Counted from the first letter of the stretch, positions 16,635 to 29,196 are shown. The stretch is DNA of 64,000 nucleotides from Sphaerochaetaceae bacterium (GCA_028532915.1 JAQQAI010000026.1:1-64000), one strand, 5' to 3'. The notes: generated from the letters alone by a model not told the origin. Program-made: numbers and translations.

Positions 16635-16646
16635 GAGGATTGACAG

Positions 16647-17153
16647 ATGGCAGAATATCAAGCTCGAAAAGCTCAGTATAAGGTTGACGCCGTTAAAGAG
16701 ATGACTTCAGAGTTCTCTCAATTTGATGGCTACATTTTCACTGATTACCGTGGAATGACCGTTGAGCAGATTACTGAATTACGTAATCAGCTGAGAAAAC
16801 AGGAAGCAGCATACCGTGTCGTCAAGAATCGTTTTGCCAAGATTGTGCTTAACGATCTCGACCACAAGGGAACCGAGGAGAATCTCGTCGGACCTACCGC
16901 TGTGGCTCTTACAAAAGGTGAGGATGCTTCAAACGCAGTTTCAAAGATTCTCTTTGATTTTGCAAAGAATGCTCCTCTGGAAGTCAAAGGTGCTTACCTT
17001 GACGGCAAGCTGTTCAATAAAGAAGAGATCGAATCTTACAGCAAGCTGCCGACACGTCTGGAACTCATCGCTTCGTTGATGGGTACTATCAAGGCGCCTC
17101 TGAACAAACTGGCAAGGACCTTGCAGGCAGTTGCCGACGCAAGAGAAGAATAA
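16647..17153 (+). CDS. rplJ: 50S ribosomal protein L10
   Basis: The 168-residue L10 anchors L7/L12 dimers on the ribosome. It shows the family pattern FDGYIFTDYRGMTVEQITELR, AAYRVVKNRFAKIVL and VGPTAVAL, and an amphipathic C-terminal helix LGTIKAP-LNKLARTLQAVADA that carries the L7/L12 dimers. AGGAGG precedes ATG 16647. A gap of 72 bases to rplL contains a weak hairpin (ACGGT 17163-17167 with ACCGT 17200-17204). Confidence 0.96.
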   Translation: MAEYQARKAQYKVDAVKEMTSEFSQFDGYIFTDYRGMTVEQITELRNQLRKQEAAYRVVKNRFAKIVLNDLDHKGTEENLVGPTAVALTKGEDASNAVSKILFDFAKNAPLEVKGAYLDGKLFNKEEIESYSKLPTRLELIASLMGTIKAPLNKLARTLQAVADAREE

Positions 17154-17225
17154 TCAATCAGAACGGTTTTAGTCTTCGTACAGACGTAGACATGCTATTA
17201 CCGTAAAAGATAAGGAGAAGATAAT

Positions 17226-17597
17226 ATGGCTACTAAAGAAGAAATTTTGGAAGCAATCGCAGGAATGACTGTCATGGAGATCTCAGATCTCATTTCAGCT
17301 ATGGAAGAGAAGTTCGGTGTTACCGCTGCTGCTCCTGTTGCAGTCGCCGGTGGAGCTGCAGCTGCTGCTGAGGAAGTTGAAGAACAGTCGGAATTCGACG
17401 TTGTTCTCAAAGGTGTTGCTGACGGTAAGACAATTCCTGTCATCAAGGCTGTCCGTACTATCACAGGTCTCGGCCTCAAAGAGGCAAAAGATCTTGTTAC
17501 TGCAGGCGGAACAATCAAAGAAGCTGTCTCTAAAGAAGATGCTGCATCTATCAAAGAGACTCTTGAAGCTGCAGGCGGAACTGTTGAAGTTAAATAG
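17226..17597 (+). CDS. rplL: 50S ribosomal protein L7/L12
   Basis: The 123-residue L7/L12 has an N-terminal dimerisation helix region ([20 protein letters not shown]), an Ala/Glu-rich hinge (about residues 40-55) and the C-terminal factor-binding domain with [20 protein letters not shown] and [13 protein letters not shown]. It recruits translation GTPases. AAGGAG lies before ATG 17226. Separated from rpoB by 149 bases with two hairpins. Confidence 0.97.
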   Translation: MATKEEILEAIAGMTVMEISDLISAMEEKFGVTAAAPVAVAGGAAAAAEEVEEQSEFDVVLKGVADGKTIPVIKAVRTITGLGLKEAKDLVTAGGTIKEAVSKEDAASIKETLEAAGGTVEVK

Positions 17598-17620
17598 TTC
17601 GATTTTTTTCATGAAGATAC

Positions 17621-17664
17621 AGGCGAAAGCCTAAGGGGCTAGCCACCGGATTTTCTCCGGTGGC
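17621..17664 (+). promoter_or_regulatory. rplL-rpoB intergenic hairpins (attenuator or processing site)
   Basis: AGGC-GAAA-GCCT (17621-17632) is a small GNRA-loop hairpin. Nine bases later GCCACCGGA (17642-17650) pairs perfectly with TCCGGTGGC (17656-17664) over a 5-base loop. No T-run follows, so this is not a full terminator. In E. coli the same gap holds an attenuator and an RNase III site that lower rpoBC expression relative to rplL; this pair of hairpins could do the same. Confidence 0.5.
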
Positions 17665-17746
17665 CAGTCGTGTCCTTAATACGATGTGAAAGTGTTTCTG
17701 AGAAATCTTTGATTCTTTTACAATTTTCGACCTTTGGAGGGTAACA

Positions 17747-20700
17747 ATGGTTGCCAAAGGCAATTCAATCAATAGAACATATGTTGGAGCCCACTATGAG
17801 AAAGTGTGTGAGTTACCAAATCTTGTAGGAATTCAGCTCGATTCTTATGAGCGGTTTCTCCAGTTATCAAGAGTGCGGCAACACCTAGAACCAGATCCTA
17901 ACTGCGGCTTAGAACAAGTGTTTCAATCGACATTTCCGATCGAGAGCCAGAACGGAGAGATGTGTCTCCATTACCAGGGCTACACCATTGATTATGACAA
18001 CATTAAGTTTTCTGAGCTTGAATGCAAGCGCAAAGGACGAACTTATTCGGTGCAGATTAAGGCCACAATCGCTCTAGAACTCACTGGAACCGGTGAAATC
18101 AGGCAGAGAGAGCTCTATTTCGGAGATATCCCTCTGATGACTGACCGCGGAACGTTCATCATCAACGGTGCCGAACGTGTTGTGGTAAGTCAGATTCACA
18201 GATCTCCCGGTGTTATCTTCTCTGATGATAAAGGTGTCTATTCTTCCAGAATCATTCCCTACAGAGGTTCCTGGCTGGAATTCGAGATTGACGACAAAAA
18301 GAAAGAACTTATCTATGCGAAAGTTGACAGGAAGAAAAGAATCCTGGGAACTCTCTTTCTGCGTGCAATCGGACTTGATTCCAGAGAGAAGATCGTCTCG
18401 CACTTCTACAAGAGCAAAGAGGTTACCCTCTCCAAAGAGCTCAACGAGAATAACGATCTCGTCGGTGCTATCGCCTATACAGATATCTATTCAACGAAGG
18501 GCGGAAAGAATGCTCCTAAACTTCTGAGAGCAGGAGATGAATTGTCCCCGACCTTCATCGAGGCGCTGGTTCATGACGGAATCACTTCTATTCAGGTGAT
18601 TGACGAAGATCATCCTGAATCACTGCATTCCAGAGTGATCATCAACTGTCTGGATGTCGAAGATGCAAAATATACTCAGGAAGGGTATGATGAGCCGATG
18701 AAGGAGGACGTTCTGTCCCCTATCTATGCGGTTCTGCAGCCCGGAGAGATGATTGCGATCGAACGGGCGGAAAAGGATCTTCCCGACATGTTCTTCTCAA
18801 GCAGAAGATATGATCTGGGATCTGTCGGCCGTTACAAGTTCAATAAGAAATTCGGAACAGATGAGGAAGCCGAAGATGAGGATGCCAGCACTGATCTGAC
18901 AGTACTCACACCTCAGGACATCGTAAATACGATGGGCTTTCTGATCAAAGTTTATATCGGTGAAGAGAATGTCGATGACATCGACCACCTCGGAAACAGA
19001 CGTGTCCGTTCTGTCGGAGAGCTCCTTCAGAACCAGCTCAGTGCGGCATTCGCCCGTATGGAGCGTATAGCACGTGAGAGAATGAACCTTGAGTCCAATC
19101 AGGTAAAACCTCAGGATCTGATATCGAACAAACCTGTCGTCGCCGCGATCAAGGAGTTCTTCGGTTCAAGTCAGCTGAGCCAGTTCATGGATCAGGTCAA
19201 TCCTCTTGCAGAGCTGACTCATAAGAGAAGATTGAATGCACTCGGACCGGGCGGTCTTTCGAGAGACCGTGCAAGTTTCGAAGTCCGTGATGTTCACTAT
19301 ACCCACTACGGCCGTATGTGTCCCATCGAGACTCCTGAAGGTCCGAACATCGGGCTGATCGTCTCGCTCGCAAACTACACCAGGGTCAACAAGCACGGAT
19401 TCCTGGAGAGCCCGTACAGAAAGGTCATCGACGGAAAGGTCTCAAAATCTTACCGTTATCTCGATGCCAATGATGAAGAGAAGTATTTTATTGCGCAGGG
19501 TAATGCAAAGTTGAATGAAGACGGTTCTTTCCAGGAAGAAGACATTCCTGTTAGAAGAAGCGGTGACTATACGACCAAGAGCGCTCATGAAGTAAAATAC
19601 ATGGACGTCTCTCCTATGCAGGTAATCAGTGTCGCCGCATCGCTTATTCCGTTCCTGGAGCATGATGACGCCAACCGTGCATTGATGGGATCAAACATGC
19701 AGCGTCAGGCTGTGCCTCTCCTCTTCCCGGAAGCTCCGTTCGTCGGAACCGGTATGGAAGCGAAGACGGCATACGATTCCGGTGTACTCATCAAAGCGAA
19801 ACGGGGCGGAACGGTCTCCTATGTCTCTTCCACGAGAATCGAAATCACCGTGGATGAAGGCGATATCGAAGGCGAAGTCGATGTTTACAACGTGCAGAAA
19901 TTCGAGAGGACCAACCAGGATACCTGTTTCAACCAGAAGCCTGTAGTTTTCAAAGATCAGAAAGTGAAAGCGGGAGAAGTCCTTGCCGACGGTCCTGCGA
20001 CTGAGAACGGTGAACTTGCTCTGGGAAGAAATATCCTGTGCGGATTCGTCCCTTGGAACGGATACAACTACGAGGATGCTGTCCTGATAAGTGAGAGAGT
20101 CGTGAAGGAAGATATCTATACTTCCATTCATATCAAAGAATTCTCCACAGATATCAGAGAAACGAAACTCGGTCCCGAGAAGCTTACACGTGATATCCCC
20201 AATACCAGTGAAAAGAATCTGGAACAGCTTGATGAAGACGGTATCGTCCGTGTCGGGTCGGTTGTCAGATCGGGTAATATTCTTGTTGGTAAGGTCACTC
20301 CGAAATCGGAATCTGATACGACTCCGGAATTCAAGCTCCTTAATTCGATTTTCGGTGAGAAGGCCAAGGAAGTCAGAGATACTTCCCTCAAGGTTCCTCA
20401 CGGGACAGAAGGAACTGTAATCGATATCCAGCGTCTTAAACGTTCGGAAGGCGATGAGCTTCCGCCGGGAGTCGATGAGATGGTCAAGGTGCTCATCGCG
20501 ACCAAGAGAAAGCTCCGTCAGGGTGACAAGATGGCCGGTCGTCACGGAAACAAGGGTGTTGTAGCCCGTGTTCTTCCTGAAGAGGATATGCCGTACATGG
20601 CAGATGGAACTCCGCTGGATGTCTGTCTGAACCCTCTCGGTGTTCCGTCACGAATGAATATCGGACAGCTGATGGAAACGCAGCTCGGCTGGGCGGCAAG

Positions 20701-21268
20701 TGCTCTGAACGAGTGGTATTCCTCTCCTGTATTCCAGTCTGCGAGCGTTGAGACTATCGAACAGAAGATGAAGGAAGCGAATCTTCCTGTTACCAGCAAG
20801 ACGACATTGTATGACGGAAGAACCGGTGTGCCGTTCGTTAATCCTGTATTCTGCGGGTATATCTATTATCTTAAACTTCATCACCTCGTTGATGATAAGA
20901 TGCATGCCCGTTCGACAGGACCTTATTCTCTTGTCACTCAGCAGCCTCTCGGAGGTAAAGCTCAGTTCGGCGGACAGAGACTCGGAGAGATGGAGGTGTG
21001 GGCTTTGGAGGCCTACGGTGCCGCCAACACTCTGCAGGAGCTGCTCACCATCAAGAGTGATGATATGAACGGCCGTGTAAAGATTTATGAAAGTATTGTG
21101 AAAGGTGAACCTGCCACCAACGCCGGTATGCCTGAAGCATTTAATGTTCTTGTTCAAGAAGTTCGAGGTTTGGCTCTTGATATGTCTGTCTATGATTCGA
21201 AAGGTAGACAGGTGCCACTTACCGAACGTGATGAAGAGTTGATCAATAAGAGCAACTCGAATAATTAA
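17747..21268 (+). CDS. rpoB: DNA-directed RNA polymerase subunit beta
   Basis: The 1173-residue beta subunit forms the catalytic cleft with beta-prime. Expected blocks are present, including the rifampicin pocket [20 protein letters not shown] then [16 protein letters not shown], the [15 protein letters not shown] region and the C-terminal [20 protein letters not shown]. Asn497 occupies the position of E. coli Ser531; an Asn there is reported for spirochaetes that are naturally rifampicin resistant. TGGAGG precedes ATG 17747. rpoC follows after 15 bases. Confidence 0.98.
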   Translation: MVAKGNSINRTYVGAHYEKVCELPNLVGIQLDSYERFLQLSRVRQHLEPDPNCGLEQVFQSTFPIESQNGEMCLHYQGYTIDYDNIKFSELECKRKGRTYSVQIKATIALELTGTGEIRQRELYFGDIPLMTDRGTFIINGAERVVVSQIHRSPGVIFSDDKGVYSSRIIPYRGSWLEFEIDDKKKELIYAKVDRKKRILGTLFLRAIGLDSREKIVSHFYKSKEVTLSKELNENNDLVGAIAYTDIYSTKGGKNAPKLLRAGDELSPTFIEALVHDGITSIQVIDEDHPESLHSRVIINCLDVEDAKYTQEGYDEPMKEDVLSPIYAVLQPGEMIAIERAEKDLPDMFFSSRRYDLGSVGRYKFNKKFGTDEEAEDEDASTDLTVLTPQDIVNTMGFLIKVYIGEENVDDIDHLGNRRVRSVGELLQNQLSAAFARMERIARERMNLESNQVKPQDLISNKPVVAAIKEFFGSSQLSQFMDQVNPLAELTHKRRLNALGPGGLSRDRASFEVRDVHYTHYGRMCPIETPEGPNIGLIVSLANYTRVNKHGFLESPYRKVIDGKVSKSYRYLDANDEEKYFIAQGNAKLNEDGSFQEEDIPVRRSGDYTTKSAHEVKYMDVSPMQVISVAASLIPFLEHDDANRALMGSNMQRQAVPLLFPEAPFVGTGMEAKTAYDSGVLIKAKRGGTVSYVSSTRIEITVDEGDIEGEVDVYNVQKFERTNQDTCFNQKPVVFKDQKVKAGEVLADGPATENGELALGRNILCGFVPWNGYNYEDAVLISERVVKEDIYTSIHIKEFSTDIRETKLGPEKLTRDIPNTSEKNLEQLDEDGIVRVGSVVRSGNILVGKVTPKSESDTTPEFKLLNSIFGEKAKEVRDTSLKVPHGTEGTVIDIQRLKRSEGDELPPGVDEMVKVLIATKRKLRQGDKMAGRHGNKGVVARVLPEEDMPYMADGTPLDVCLNPLGVPSRMNIGQLMETQLGWAASALNEWYSSPVFQSASVETIEQKMKEANLPVTSKTTLYDGRTGVPFVNPVFCGYIYYLKLHHLVDDKMHARSTGPYSLVTQQPLGGKAQFGGQRLGEMEVWALEAYGAANTLQELLTIKSDDMNGRVKIYESIVKGEPATNAGMPEAFNVLVQEVRGLALDMSVYDSKGRQVPLTERDEELINKSNSNN

Positions 21269-21283
21269 GATGGGAGATTTCGG

Positions 21284-24200
21284 ATGAAGGAAATTCAGGA
21301 TTTCGACAGCATCATGATTAAACTGGCCAGCCCTGAGCAGATCAGGGCATGGTCCTACGGTGAGGTCAAGAAGCCAGAGACAATTAACTACCGGACACTG
21401 CGCCCCGAACGTGATGGACTTTTCTGTGAGAAGATTTTCGGAACGACTAAAGAATGGGAGTGTTACTGCGGTAAGTTCAAATCTATCCGTTATAAAGGGG
21501 TTATCTGTGATCGCTGTGGTGTTGAAGTGACTCACTTCAAGGTTCGGCGCGAACGGATGGGGCATATCGATTTGGCATCTCCGGTCTCTCATATATGGTA
21601 TTACCGCTCAGTCCCTTCACGGATGAGCTTACTGCTCGATATTCCCCGTGCGGCACTGCAGTCGGTTCTCTACTATGAGAAATACGTAGTCATCAACAGC
21701 GGAGATACAGACCTGAAAGAGAAGCAGCTTCTCACTGAAGATGAATATTATCAGGCGAGAGAGCAGTACGGTGAATCGTTCCAGGCGATGATGGGTGCCG
21801 AAGCGATCAAGATCCTTCTCGAGAATCTAGATCTGGAAGCCATCAGTGCCGAACTGCGGTCCACGATGATTGCGAAAGGGGAAAAAGCCGACAAGAGACT
21901 TCTGAAAAGGATCGAGGTCGTCGAAAACTTCAGAGACAGCGGAAACAAGCCGGAATGGATGATCCTCTCGGTGATTCCCGTGATACCGCCCGAACTGCGT
22001 CCCATGGTACAGCTTGACGGGGGCCGATTTGCAACAAGTGACCTTAACGACCTGTACAGAAGAGTGATCAACAGAAACAACAGACTGACGCGCCTGATGA
22101 GTCTGCATGCTCCCGACATCATCATCAGAAACGAGAAGAGAATGCTTCAGGAAGCAGTCGATGCTCTGTTCGACAACTCCAAGAAGAAGAGAGTCGTCAA
22201 AGGATCTTCCAACAGACCTCTCAAATCTCTTTCGGATATGCTTAAAGGGAAACAGGGCCGATTCAGACAGAACCTGCTCGGTAAACGTGTTGACTACAGC
22301 GGACGTTCGGTTATCGTCGTAGGTCCGGAGCTGAGGCTGCACCAGTGCGGTCTTCCTTCAAAAATGGCTCTGGAACTCTATAAACCGTTCATCATGAAAA
22401 AGCTTGTTCAGAAAGACATCGTATACAACATCAAGAAAGCGAAAGCTCTGGTCGAACAGGAGACTCCTGAGGTGTGGGCGATACTGGATGATGTGGTCAA
22501 GGAACATCCGGTTCTGCTTAACCGTGCTCCTACGCTTCACCGTCTCGGTATTCAGGCGTTCGAGCCTGTTCTCGTCGACGGAAAGGCGATCAAGCTGCAT
22601 CCTCTCGTATGTCATGCCTACAATGCCGACTTCGATGGTGACCAGATGGCTGTACACGTGCCTCTGACCCAGGCTGCCCAGATAGAATGCTGGACGCTCA
22701 TGCTCTCTGCAAACAATCTGCTGGACCCGGCTAACGGAAAACCGATCGTATTTCCTTCGCAGGACATGGTTCTCGGGATCAACTACCTTACCCGTGAAAT
22801 GAAAGGTGCTAAAGGAGAGGGCAAATATTATGACAATATTAGCGAACTCTTCCTTGCCATCGACAGCGGTGCCCTCGCATACAATGCGATGATTAAATAT
22901 AAACTGGAAACCGGTGAAGTGGTCGAGACCACTCCGGGAAGAGTCATCTTCAATTCGGAGATGCCCGAAGAGATCGGATTCCAGAATATCTGTTTCGGTG
23001 ATAAAGAGCTCAAGAAACTCGTGGGAAGCGTTATTCAGGACCAGAAGACATCTGTTGCTGTAAAAATGCTTGATTCGATCAAGGATGTCGGATTCAAGTA
23101 CGCCACACTGTTCGGGGCGACAATCGGTCTTTCCGATATGATCATTCCTGATGCGAAGGCTGAACTTGTCGCGATCGCGGACAAACGGCAGAATGAGATC
23201 AAAGAACAGTATCGTCAGGGTCATATTACTCAGGATGAACGGTATAACCGCGTCATTGAGGTGTGGAGTAAGACCACCGAAGATATTTCCAACTCTCTCA
23301 TGGATGAACTGAAGAAGAGCCAGAGCGGATTTAACCCGTTATATCTCATGGCAGATTCCGGTGCAAGAGGTTCCAAGACTCAGATCCGTCAGTTGGGCGG
23401 TATGCGCGGGTTGATGGCGAAACCTTCCGGTGACATCATCGAATTCCCGATCAGATCCAACTTCAAAGAAGGTCTTTCGATCATCGAATTCTATATTTCT
23501 ACAAACGGAGCCCGTAAGGGACTTGCCGATACGGCGCTTAAGACCGCCGAGGCCGGATACCTGACCCGTCGTCTGGTTGATATCGCGCAGGACGTTGTAA
23601 TCAACGAAGATGACTGCGGAACTATCAACGGTATCGAAAGAACTGCGATGAAAGACGGTGATGAGATCGTAGAATCTCTCTCGGACCGAATCGTGGGAAG
23701 ATATACTCTGGAGAAGGTCATTCATCCTGCTACCGGAGAACTTATCCTGGATGTGAACGAAGAGATCACAGCTGCGAAATCGATCGAGATCGAGCAGTCC
23801 GGTATCGAACGTGTTCTGATCAGAACGGTTCTTACCTGTGAGGCCCATCATGGCGTGTGCAGGAAGTGTTACGGAAGGAATCTGGCGACGAACCGTCCGG
23901 TAGATATCGGTGAAGCCGTCGGTATAATTGCGGCGCAGTCGATCGGACAGCCCGGAACCCAGCTTACGATGAGAACATTCCACGTCGGGGGAACTGCAAC
24001 GAGCGCTTCGGAAGAGAATCGTATCATTTTCAATTATCCGGTATTCGTCAACTCTGTTGCAGGAACGATCGTTACGACCGAGGATGGGGAAAAGCTTTTC
24101 ACAAGAAAAGGTTTCATGTTCTATTCCAAGGTTCTCGAGCACTTCAAGAAAGATGATTACAAGAAACTTCTGATCGGTGACGGAGATGTTGTGGCTATCG

Positions 24201-25549
24201 GAGCTCCTCTGTATACTGACAAAGACGGCCGCGACTTTACATCGGATGTCATCGGAGTCGCGAAGATCAACGGTAACGGTCTGTTTATCGTCTCTCAGGA
24301 ACAGCGCATAGATATCAGAAACGGATCGCAGCTGAAGATTGAAGTTCCCTCATATGTTGAGAGCGGAACGCCGATCGCTTTCTTCGACCCGTTCAGCGAG
24401 CCTATCATCGCAGAATTCGATGGTAAAGTCGAATTTGTCGACATCAAGCTGGGAACGACTTTGAAAGAAGAGGTGAACGTCGAGACCGGATCTATCGAGA
24501 AGAAGATCACCGAGCACATCAGTGAGACTCTTCAGCCCCGTATCTCGATCCTGAACAATCAGGAAGAAGTCGTTGCAACCTACTTTCTGCCTGCATCATC
24601 GTATCTGAGTATCGATGATCACGCACAGATCAAGAAAGGGCAGATCCTTGCCAAGATTCTGAAAGAAAGTGTAAAGACGAAAGATATTACAGGTGGTCTG
24701 CCTCGTGTCGGAGAATTGTTCGAAGCTCGAAAACCGAGAAACCCGTCCGTACTTGCGAAAGTCGACGGCGTGGTGAAATTCGGTGCGGTCACCAAAGGTA
24801 AGAGAGTCGTTGTCGTTGAAGACGATTTCGGTCATCAGTTCAAGCATCTGGTTCCGATGAGCAAGCATATGCTGGTTCGTGACGGAGACCGGGTCGAAGC
24901 CGCTGAAAGACTGTGTGACGGGCCTATCGCTCCTCATGATATCCTCGAGATTCTCGGAGAGAATGCACTGCAGTCCTTCCTGCTTGATGAAGTTCAGGAA
25001 GTCTACAGGCTTCAGGGAGTTGATATCAACGATAAACACCTCGGTGTCGTCGTCCGGCAGATGCTCCGCAAAGTCGAGATCATAGGAGTCGGTGATACTT
25101 CCTTCATTCAGGGACAGCAGGTCGACAAGTACCGGTTCCATGAGGAAAATGCCAGGGTGCTGGCACAAGGAGGGCAGCCGGCCGATGCGAAACCGATGCT
25201 TCTCGGTATTACGAGAGCTTCACTGAGTATCGACTCGTTTATCTCCGCCGCATCCTTCCAGGAGACGACGAAGGTCTTGACAAACGCGGCGATTGCTGGT
25301 AGTAGAGACGTTCTGAGGGGTTTGAAGGAAAATGTGATTATCGGACACCTGATTCCCGCCGGAACCGGAATGAAGCGGTATCGGGGCATCAGGGTGAAAG
25401 AGGATAATCCTATAGATCTTGAATCTCAGGTTGAATCTCTGATGGAATCACGTAAATCAGGCGCATATGAAGATGAACTTGAAGACGTTGTTCCTGAACA
25501 GGAAATGTTATCCGAAGGTGAAACTGTCGATGACGGGGATGATGAATAG
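21284..25549 (+). CDS. rpoC: DNA-directed RNA polymerase subunit beta'
   Basis: The 1421-residue beta-prime subunit contains the catalytic magnesium motif [12 protein letters not shown] near residue 447, the N-terminal zinc site ([20 protein letters not shown], residues ~60-80) and the second zinc site [13 protein letters not shown] near 851. The trigger-loop/bridge region [19 protein letters not shown] is intact. The tail is acidic. GGGAG precedes ATG 21284. The 145-base gap to rpsL contains three small inverted repeats. Confidence 0.98.
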   Translation: MKEIQDFDSIMIKLASPEQIRAWSYGEVKKPETINYRTLRPERDGLFCEKIFGTTKEWECYCGKFKSIRYKGVICDRCGVEVTHFKVRRERMGHIDLASPVSHIWYYRSVPSRMSLLLDIPRAALQSVLYYEKYVVINSGDTDLKEKQLLTEDEYYQAREQYGESFQAMMGAEAIKILLENLDLEAISAELRSTMIAKGEKADKRLLKRIEVVENFRDSGNKPEWMILSVIPVIPPELRPMVQLDGGRFATSDLNDLYRRVINRNNRLTRLMSLHAPDIIIRNEKRMLQEAVDALFDNSKKKRVVKGSSNRPLKSLSDMLKGKQGRFRQNLLGKRVDYSGRSVIVVGPELRLHQCGLPSKMALELYKPFIMKKLVQKDIVYNIKKAKALVEQETPEVWAILDDVVKEHPVLLNRAPTLHRLGIQAFEPVLVDGKAIKLHPLVCHAYNADFDGDQMAVHVPLTQAAQIECWTLMLSANNLLDPANGKPIVFPSQDMVLGINYLTREMKGAKGEGKYYDNISELFLAIDSGALAYNAMIKYKLETGEVVETTPGRVIFNSEMPEEIGFQNICFGDKELKKLVGSVIQDQKTSVAVKMLDSIKDVGFKYATLFGATIGLSDMIIPDAKAELVAIADKRQNEIKEQYRQGHITQDERYNRVIEVWSKTTEDISNSLMDELKKSQSGFNPLYLMADSGARGSKTQIRQLGGMRGLMAKPSGDIIEFPIRSNFKEGLSIIEFYISTNGARKGLADTALKTAEAGYLTRRLVDIAQDVVINEDDCGTINGIERTAMKDGDEIVESLSDRIVGRYTLEKVIHPATGELILDVNEEITAAKSIEIEQSGIERVLIRTVLTCEAHHGVCRKCYGRNLATNRPVDIGEAVGIIAAQSIGQPGTQLTMRTFHVGGTATSASEENRIIFNYPVFVNSVAGTIVTTEDGEKLFTRKGFMFYSKVLEHFKKDDYKKLLIGDGDVVAIGAPLYTDKDGRDFTSDVIGVAKINGNGLFIVSQEQRIDIRNGSQLKIEVPSYVESGTPIAFFDPFSEPIIAEFDGKVEFVDIKLGTTLKEEVNVETGSIEKKITEHISETLQPRISILNNQEEVVATYFLPASSYLSIDDHAQIKKGQILAKILKESVKTKDITGGLPRVGELFEARKPRNPSVLAKVDGVVKFGAVTKGKRVVVVEDDFGHQFKHLVPMSKHMLVRDGDRVEAAERLCDGPIAPHDILEILGENALQSFLLDEVQEVYRLQGVDINDKHLGVVVRQMLRKVEIIGVGDTSFIQGQQVDKYRFHEENARVLAQGGQPADAKPMLLGITRASLSIDSFISAASFQETTKVLTNAAIAGSRDVLRGLKENVIIGHLIPAGTGMKRYRGIRVKEDNPIDLESQVESLMESRKSGAYEDELEDVVPEQEMLSEGETVDDGDDE

Positions 25550-25570
25550 AGATATTCATCATGTCCCTCT

Positions 25571-25665
25571 GTGAATGAATCGTTTCACATGCTGACTTTG
25601 GAGATGATATAAAATGGGTAGCGAACTTTCGCTATGATGAATGAGAACATTGCTATGTGTTCTCA
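25571..25665 (+). promoter_or_regulatory. three consecutive hairpins and a possible promoter between rpoC and rpsL
   Basis: GTGAA...TTCAC (about 25571-25588), TAGCGAA-CT-TTCGCTA (25619-25634) and TGAGAACA...TGTTCTCA (25642-25665) follow one another. A TTCACA (25584-25589) and TATAAA (25608-25613) 18 bases apart could be a promoter for rpsL-rpsG. No T-run marks a terminator. Function is inferred only from position. Confidence 0.35.
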
Positions 25666-25694
25666 CTAAAACGAGAAAGGGAGTGTATCGAAAG

Positions 25695-26069
25695 ATGCCT
25701 ACAATTAACCAATTAATACGTAAAGGACGCAGGACGAACGTCAATAAGACCAAGTCTCCGGCATTGCAGGGGTGTCCTCAAAAACGCGGGGTCTGTACGA
25801 GAGTTATGACAGTGACCCCCAAAAAGCCGAACTCGGCATTGAGAAAAGTCGCAAGAGTCCGTCTTTCAAACGGAATCGAAGTAACCGCATATATCCCTGG
25901 TATCGGACATAACCTGCAGGAGCACAGTGTTGTACTCATGCGCGGCGGAAGAGTCAAAGACCTTCCAGGTGTTCGTTATCACATTGTTCGTGGTGCAAAA
26001 GATACCCTTGGTGTGAGTGACCGAAAGAGATCCCGTTCCAAGTATGGTGCTAAAAAGCCGAAGGCATAA
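25695..26069 (+). CDS. rpsL: 30S ribosomal protein S12
   Basis: The 124-residue S12 of the decoding centre begins [12 protein letters not shown] and contains [20 protein letters not shown] with Lys at the classical streptomycin position, and [16 protein letters not shown] with the second one. ATG 25695 was chosen because S12 proteins start here and AAAGGGAG lies upstream; an 18-residue in-frame extension has no support. rpsG follows after 15 bases. Confidence 0.97.
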   Translation: MPTINQLIRKGRRTNVNKTKSPALQGCPQKRGVCTRVMTVTPKKPNSALRKVARVRLSNGIEVTAYIPGIGHNLQEHSVVLMRGGRVKDLPGVRYHIVRGAKDTLGVSDRKRSRSKYGAKKPKA

Positions 26070-26555
<486 letters not shown>

Positions 26556-26572
26556 GATTTTCCATATTTTGA

Positions 26573-26600
26573 AAAGCGTCGTTCGTCGGCGCTTTTTTTT
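26573..26600 (+). terminator. intrinsic terminator after rpsG
   Basis: AAAGCGTCG (26573-26581) and CGGCGCTTT (26587-26595) form a 9-bp stem with one G-T pair and a TTCGT loop, ending in eight T (26593-26600). This closes the transcript that began upstream. Confidence 0.9.
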
Positions 26601-26668
26601 CTGGTTGCCCGATTCGTGTCCTGCTTCCGGCGGTATCTCATTTATTTGGATTTATCGTAATATATGTG

Positions 26669-26697
26669 TTGACACAAATTAGCAAACCCTCTATATT
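26669..26697 (+). promoter_or_regulatory. strong promoter of tuf
   Basis: TTGACA (26669-26674) and TATATT (26692-26697) are 17 bases apart, close to sigma-70 consensus. Predicted start is near 26704, giving a leader of about 288 nt before tuf. Confidence 0.8.
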
Positions 26698-26703
26698 AGC
26701 AAA

Positions 26704-26991
26704 GGTGTCCTTTAGGGAGCAGTATGCTCATTAAGGACATTTGTAGAGCCAAACCGATTGTCCGGACTTAATGTACTGGGATGATAAGGTGGTTCCAGAT
26801 AGCAGAATTTTTGAAATCTGTACTATGTCGTTGGCTGAAACATGTTTTTCGACCTCTGGATCCCTCTTTTCGTCTAGTGTAAAAAAATCCCGAATCAGTT
26901 TGTCTCTCTAAATCGAAAGGTAAAGGCGTCTTGCCTTTATGGAGCACGATATATTTTTTTCTGTGACAAAGATTGTCACAAGGAGGAACTG
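26704..26991 (+). promoter_or_regulatory. long structured tuf leader
   Basis: This stretch has no gene. Reading it by eye: (1) TGTCCTT/AAGGACA (26706-26712, 26733-26739) enclosing GAGCA/TGCTC; (2) a closing stem AGCCAA/TTGGCT (26747-26752, 26831-26836) enclosing three arms, at 26754-26765, 26776-26798 and 26799-26826; (3) TAAAGGC/GCCTTTA (26921-26927, 26933-26939); (4) TGTGACA/TGTCACA (26962-26968, 26974-26980), which abuts the Shine-Dalgarno AGGAGG. The branched part looks cloverleaf-like. It matches no riboswitch class I recognise. Confidence 0.55.
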
Positions 26992-28182
<1,191 letters not shown>

Positions 28183-28192
28183 CGACTAGTTG

Positions 28193-28233
28193 CTTGCTCG
28201 CATCGCATAAGGTGCGGGCAAGAATTGTTTTTT
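28193..28233 (+). terminator. terminator/attenuator between tuf and rpsJ
   Basis: Bases 28193-28203 and 28212-28222 form an 11-bp stem with wobble pairs, followed by AATTG and six T (28228-28233). The T-run runs straight into TTGGAGGAA, the rpsJ ribosome-binding site. It would end or reduce transcription from tuf into the S10 cluster. No separate promoter for rpsJ was seen, so partial read-through is likely. Confidence 0.65.
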
Positions 28234-28242
28234 GGAGGAATA

Positions 28243-28551
28243 ATGGCTAAGGATAGAATTCGGGTGCGGCTGAGAGGTTTTGACATTGAGCTCGTAGAAC
28301 AGAGCGCTAAGGCGATCGTGCAGACAGTAGTGAAGGCTGGTGCCAAAGTCTCTGGCCCCGTACCTCTCCCAACTCGTATCAACAAGTATACTGTACTTAG
28401 ATCGCCACACGTAAATAAAAAATCGCGTGAACAATTTGAGATGCGAACACATAAAAGGCTGATCGACATTCTTGACCCTACATCTAAAGTAATGGATGCC
28501 CTCATGAAGCTTGAGCTCCCTGCTGGCGTAGATGTAGAGATTAAACAGTAA
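28243..28551 (+). CDS. rpsJ: 30S ribosomal protein S10
   Basis: The 102-residue S10 of the 30S head (also NusE in antitermination) reads [40 protein letters not shown] and [23 protein letters not shown] 28243 is preceded by GGAGG; an upstream in-frame start was discarded as it lies in the terminator T-run. First gene of the S10-spc-alpha cluster. Confidence 0.97.
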   Translation: MAKDRIRVRLRGFDIELVEQSAKAIVQTVVKAGAKVSGPVPLPTRINKYTVLRSPHVNKKSREQFEMRTHKRLIDILDPTSKVMDALMKLELPAGVDVEIKQ

Positions 28552-28566
28552 TAGTTGAGGTAAGAG

Positions 28567-29187
28567 ATGTTAGGGCTTATCGGAAAAAAAATAGGAATGA
28601 CACAGGTCTTTGATGCTAATGGTATTCTGACTCCTGTGACTGTAATTAAGATAGAGGACAATGTGGTCATCGAGAATCGGACTGTTGAAAAGAACGGTTA
28701 CAATTCTTGTGTATTAGGCTCATTTGATAAGAAGAAGAGTCAAACCACTAAACCATATGCTGGGCAATTCACTGATGTATGTGCACCTAAGAAGACATTG
28801 GTTGAGATGCGCGACTTTGATAAAGAAGCAGCCGTAGGTGAAGTCCTGAAGGTTGATGTATTCAATGATGTCAGTTTTGTTGATGTCGTCGGTACTTCAA
28901 AAGGTAAAGGATTTCAGGGTGGTATGAAACGGCATAATTTTGCCGGTGGTCGTGCTACACACGGGTCTAAGTTCCATCGTGATATCGGTGGTACTGCGAT
29001 GTCTGCCTCTCCATCAAGAACTTTTAAAGGGAAAAGGATGGCAGGACGCATGGGAGCTGATAAGGTGACTGTGCAGAATCTTCGTGTTGTCCGTGTTGAT
29101 GAAGAGATGCAGGTTCTTTTGGTGAAAGGAGCGATTCCTGGACCCGCCCAGAGCGTAGTCATCGTGAAGAAAGCGAAGAAGAAGTAG
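28567..29187 (+). CDS. rplC: 50S ribosomal protein L3
   Basis: The 206-residue L3 reaches into the peptidyl-transferase region. Starts [16 protein letters not shown]; the [21 protein letters not shown] block and [20 protein letters not shown] are diagnostic, including the Gln (in KGFQGGM) that is methylated in E. coli. Spaced 15 bases after rpsJ. Confidence 0.97.
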   Translation: MLGLIGKKIGMTQVFDANGILTPVTVIKIEDNVVIENRTVEKNGYNSCVLGSFDKKKSQTTKPYAGQFTDVCAPKKTLVEMRDFDKEAAVGEVLKVDVFNDVSFVDVVGTSKGKGFQGGMKRHNFAGGRATHGSKFHRDIGGTAMSASPSRTFKGKRMAGRMGADKVTVQNLRVVRVDEEMQVLLVKGAIPGPAQSVVIVKKAKKK

Positions 29188-29196
29188 AGGCGAGAA

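Noticed and set aside
19691-20545. A leftward open frame of about 284 codons inside rpoB
   Set aside because: Antisense to a highly conserved gene; such frames arise from codon bias, with no ribosome-binding site or domain recognised.
20648-21592. A leftward open frame of about 314 codons across the rpoB-rpoC junction
   Set aside because: Same reason; it crosses two real genes in the opposite direction and has no recognisable domain.
22358-24142. Two leftward open frames of 267-288 codons inside rpoC
   Set aside because: Antisense shadows of a conserved gene.
26781-26800. T-box-like GGTGGTTCC in the tuf leader
   Set aside because: The match to the T-box core is partial, there is no upstream specifier stem or terminator, and tuf is not a usual T-box target.
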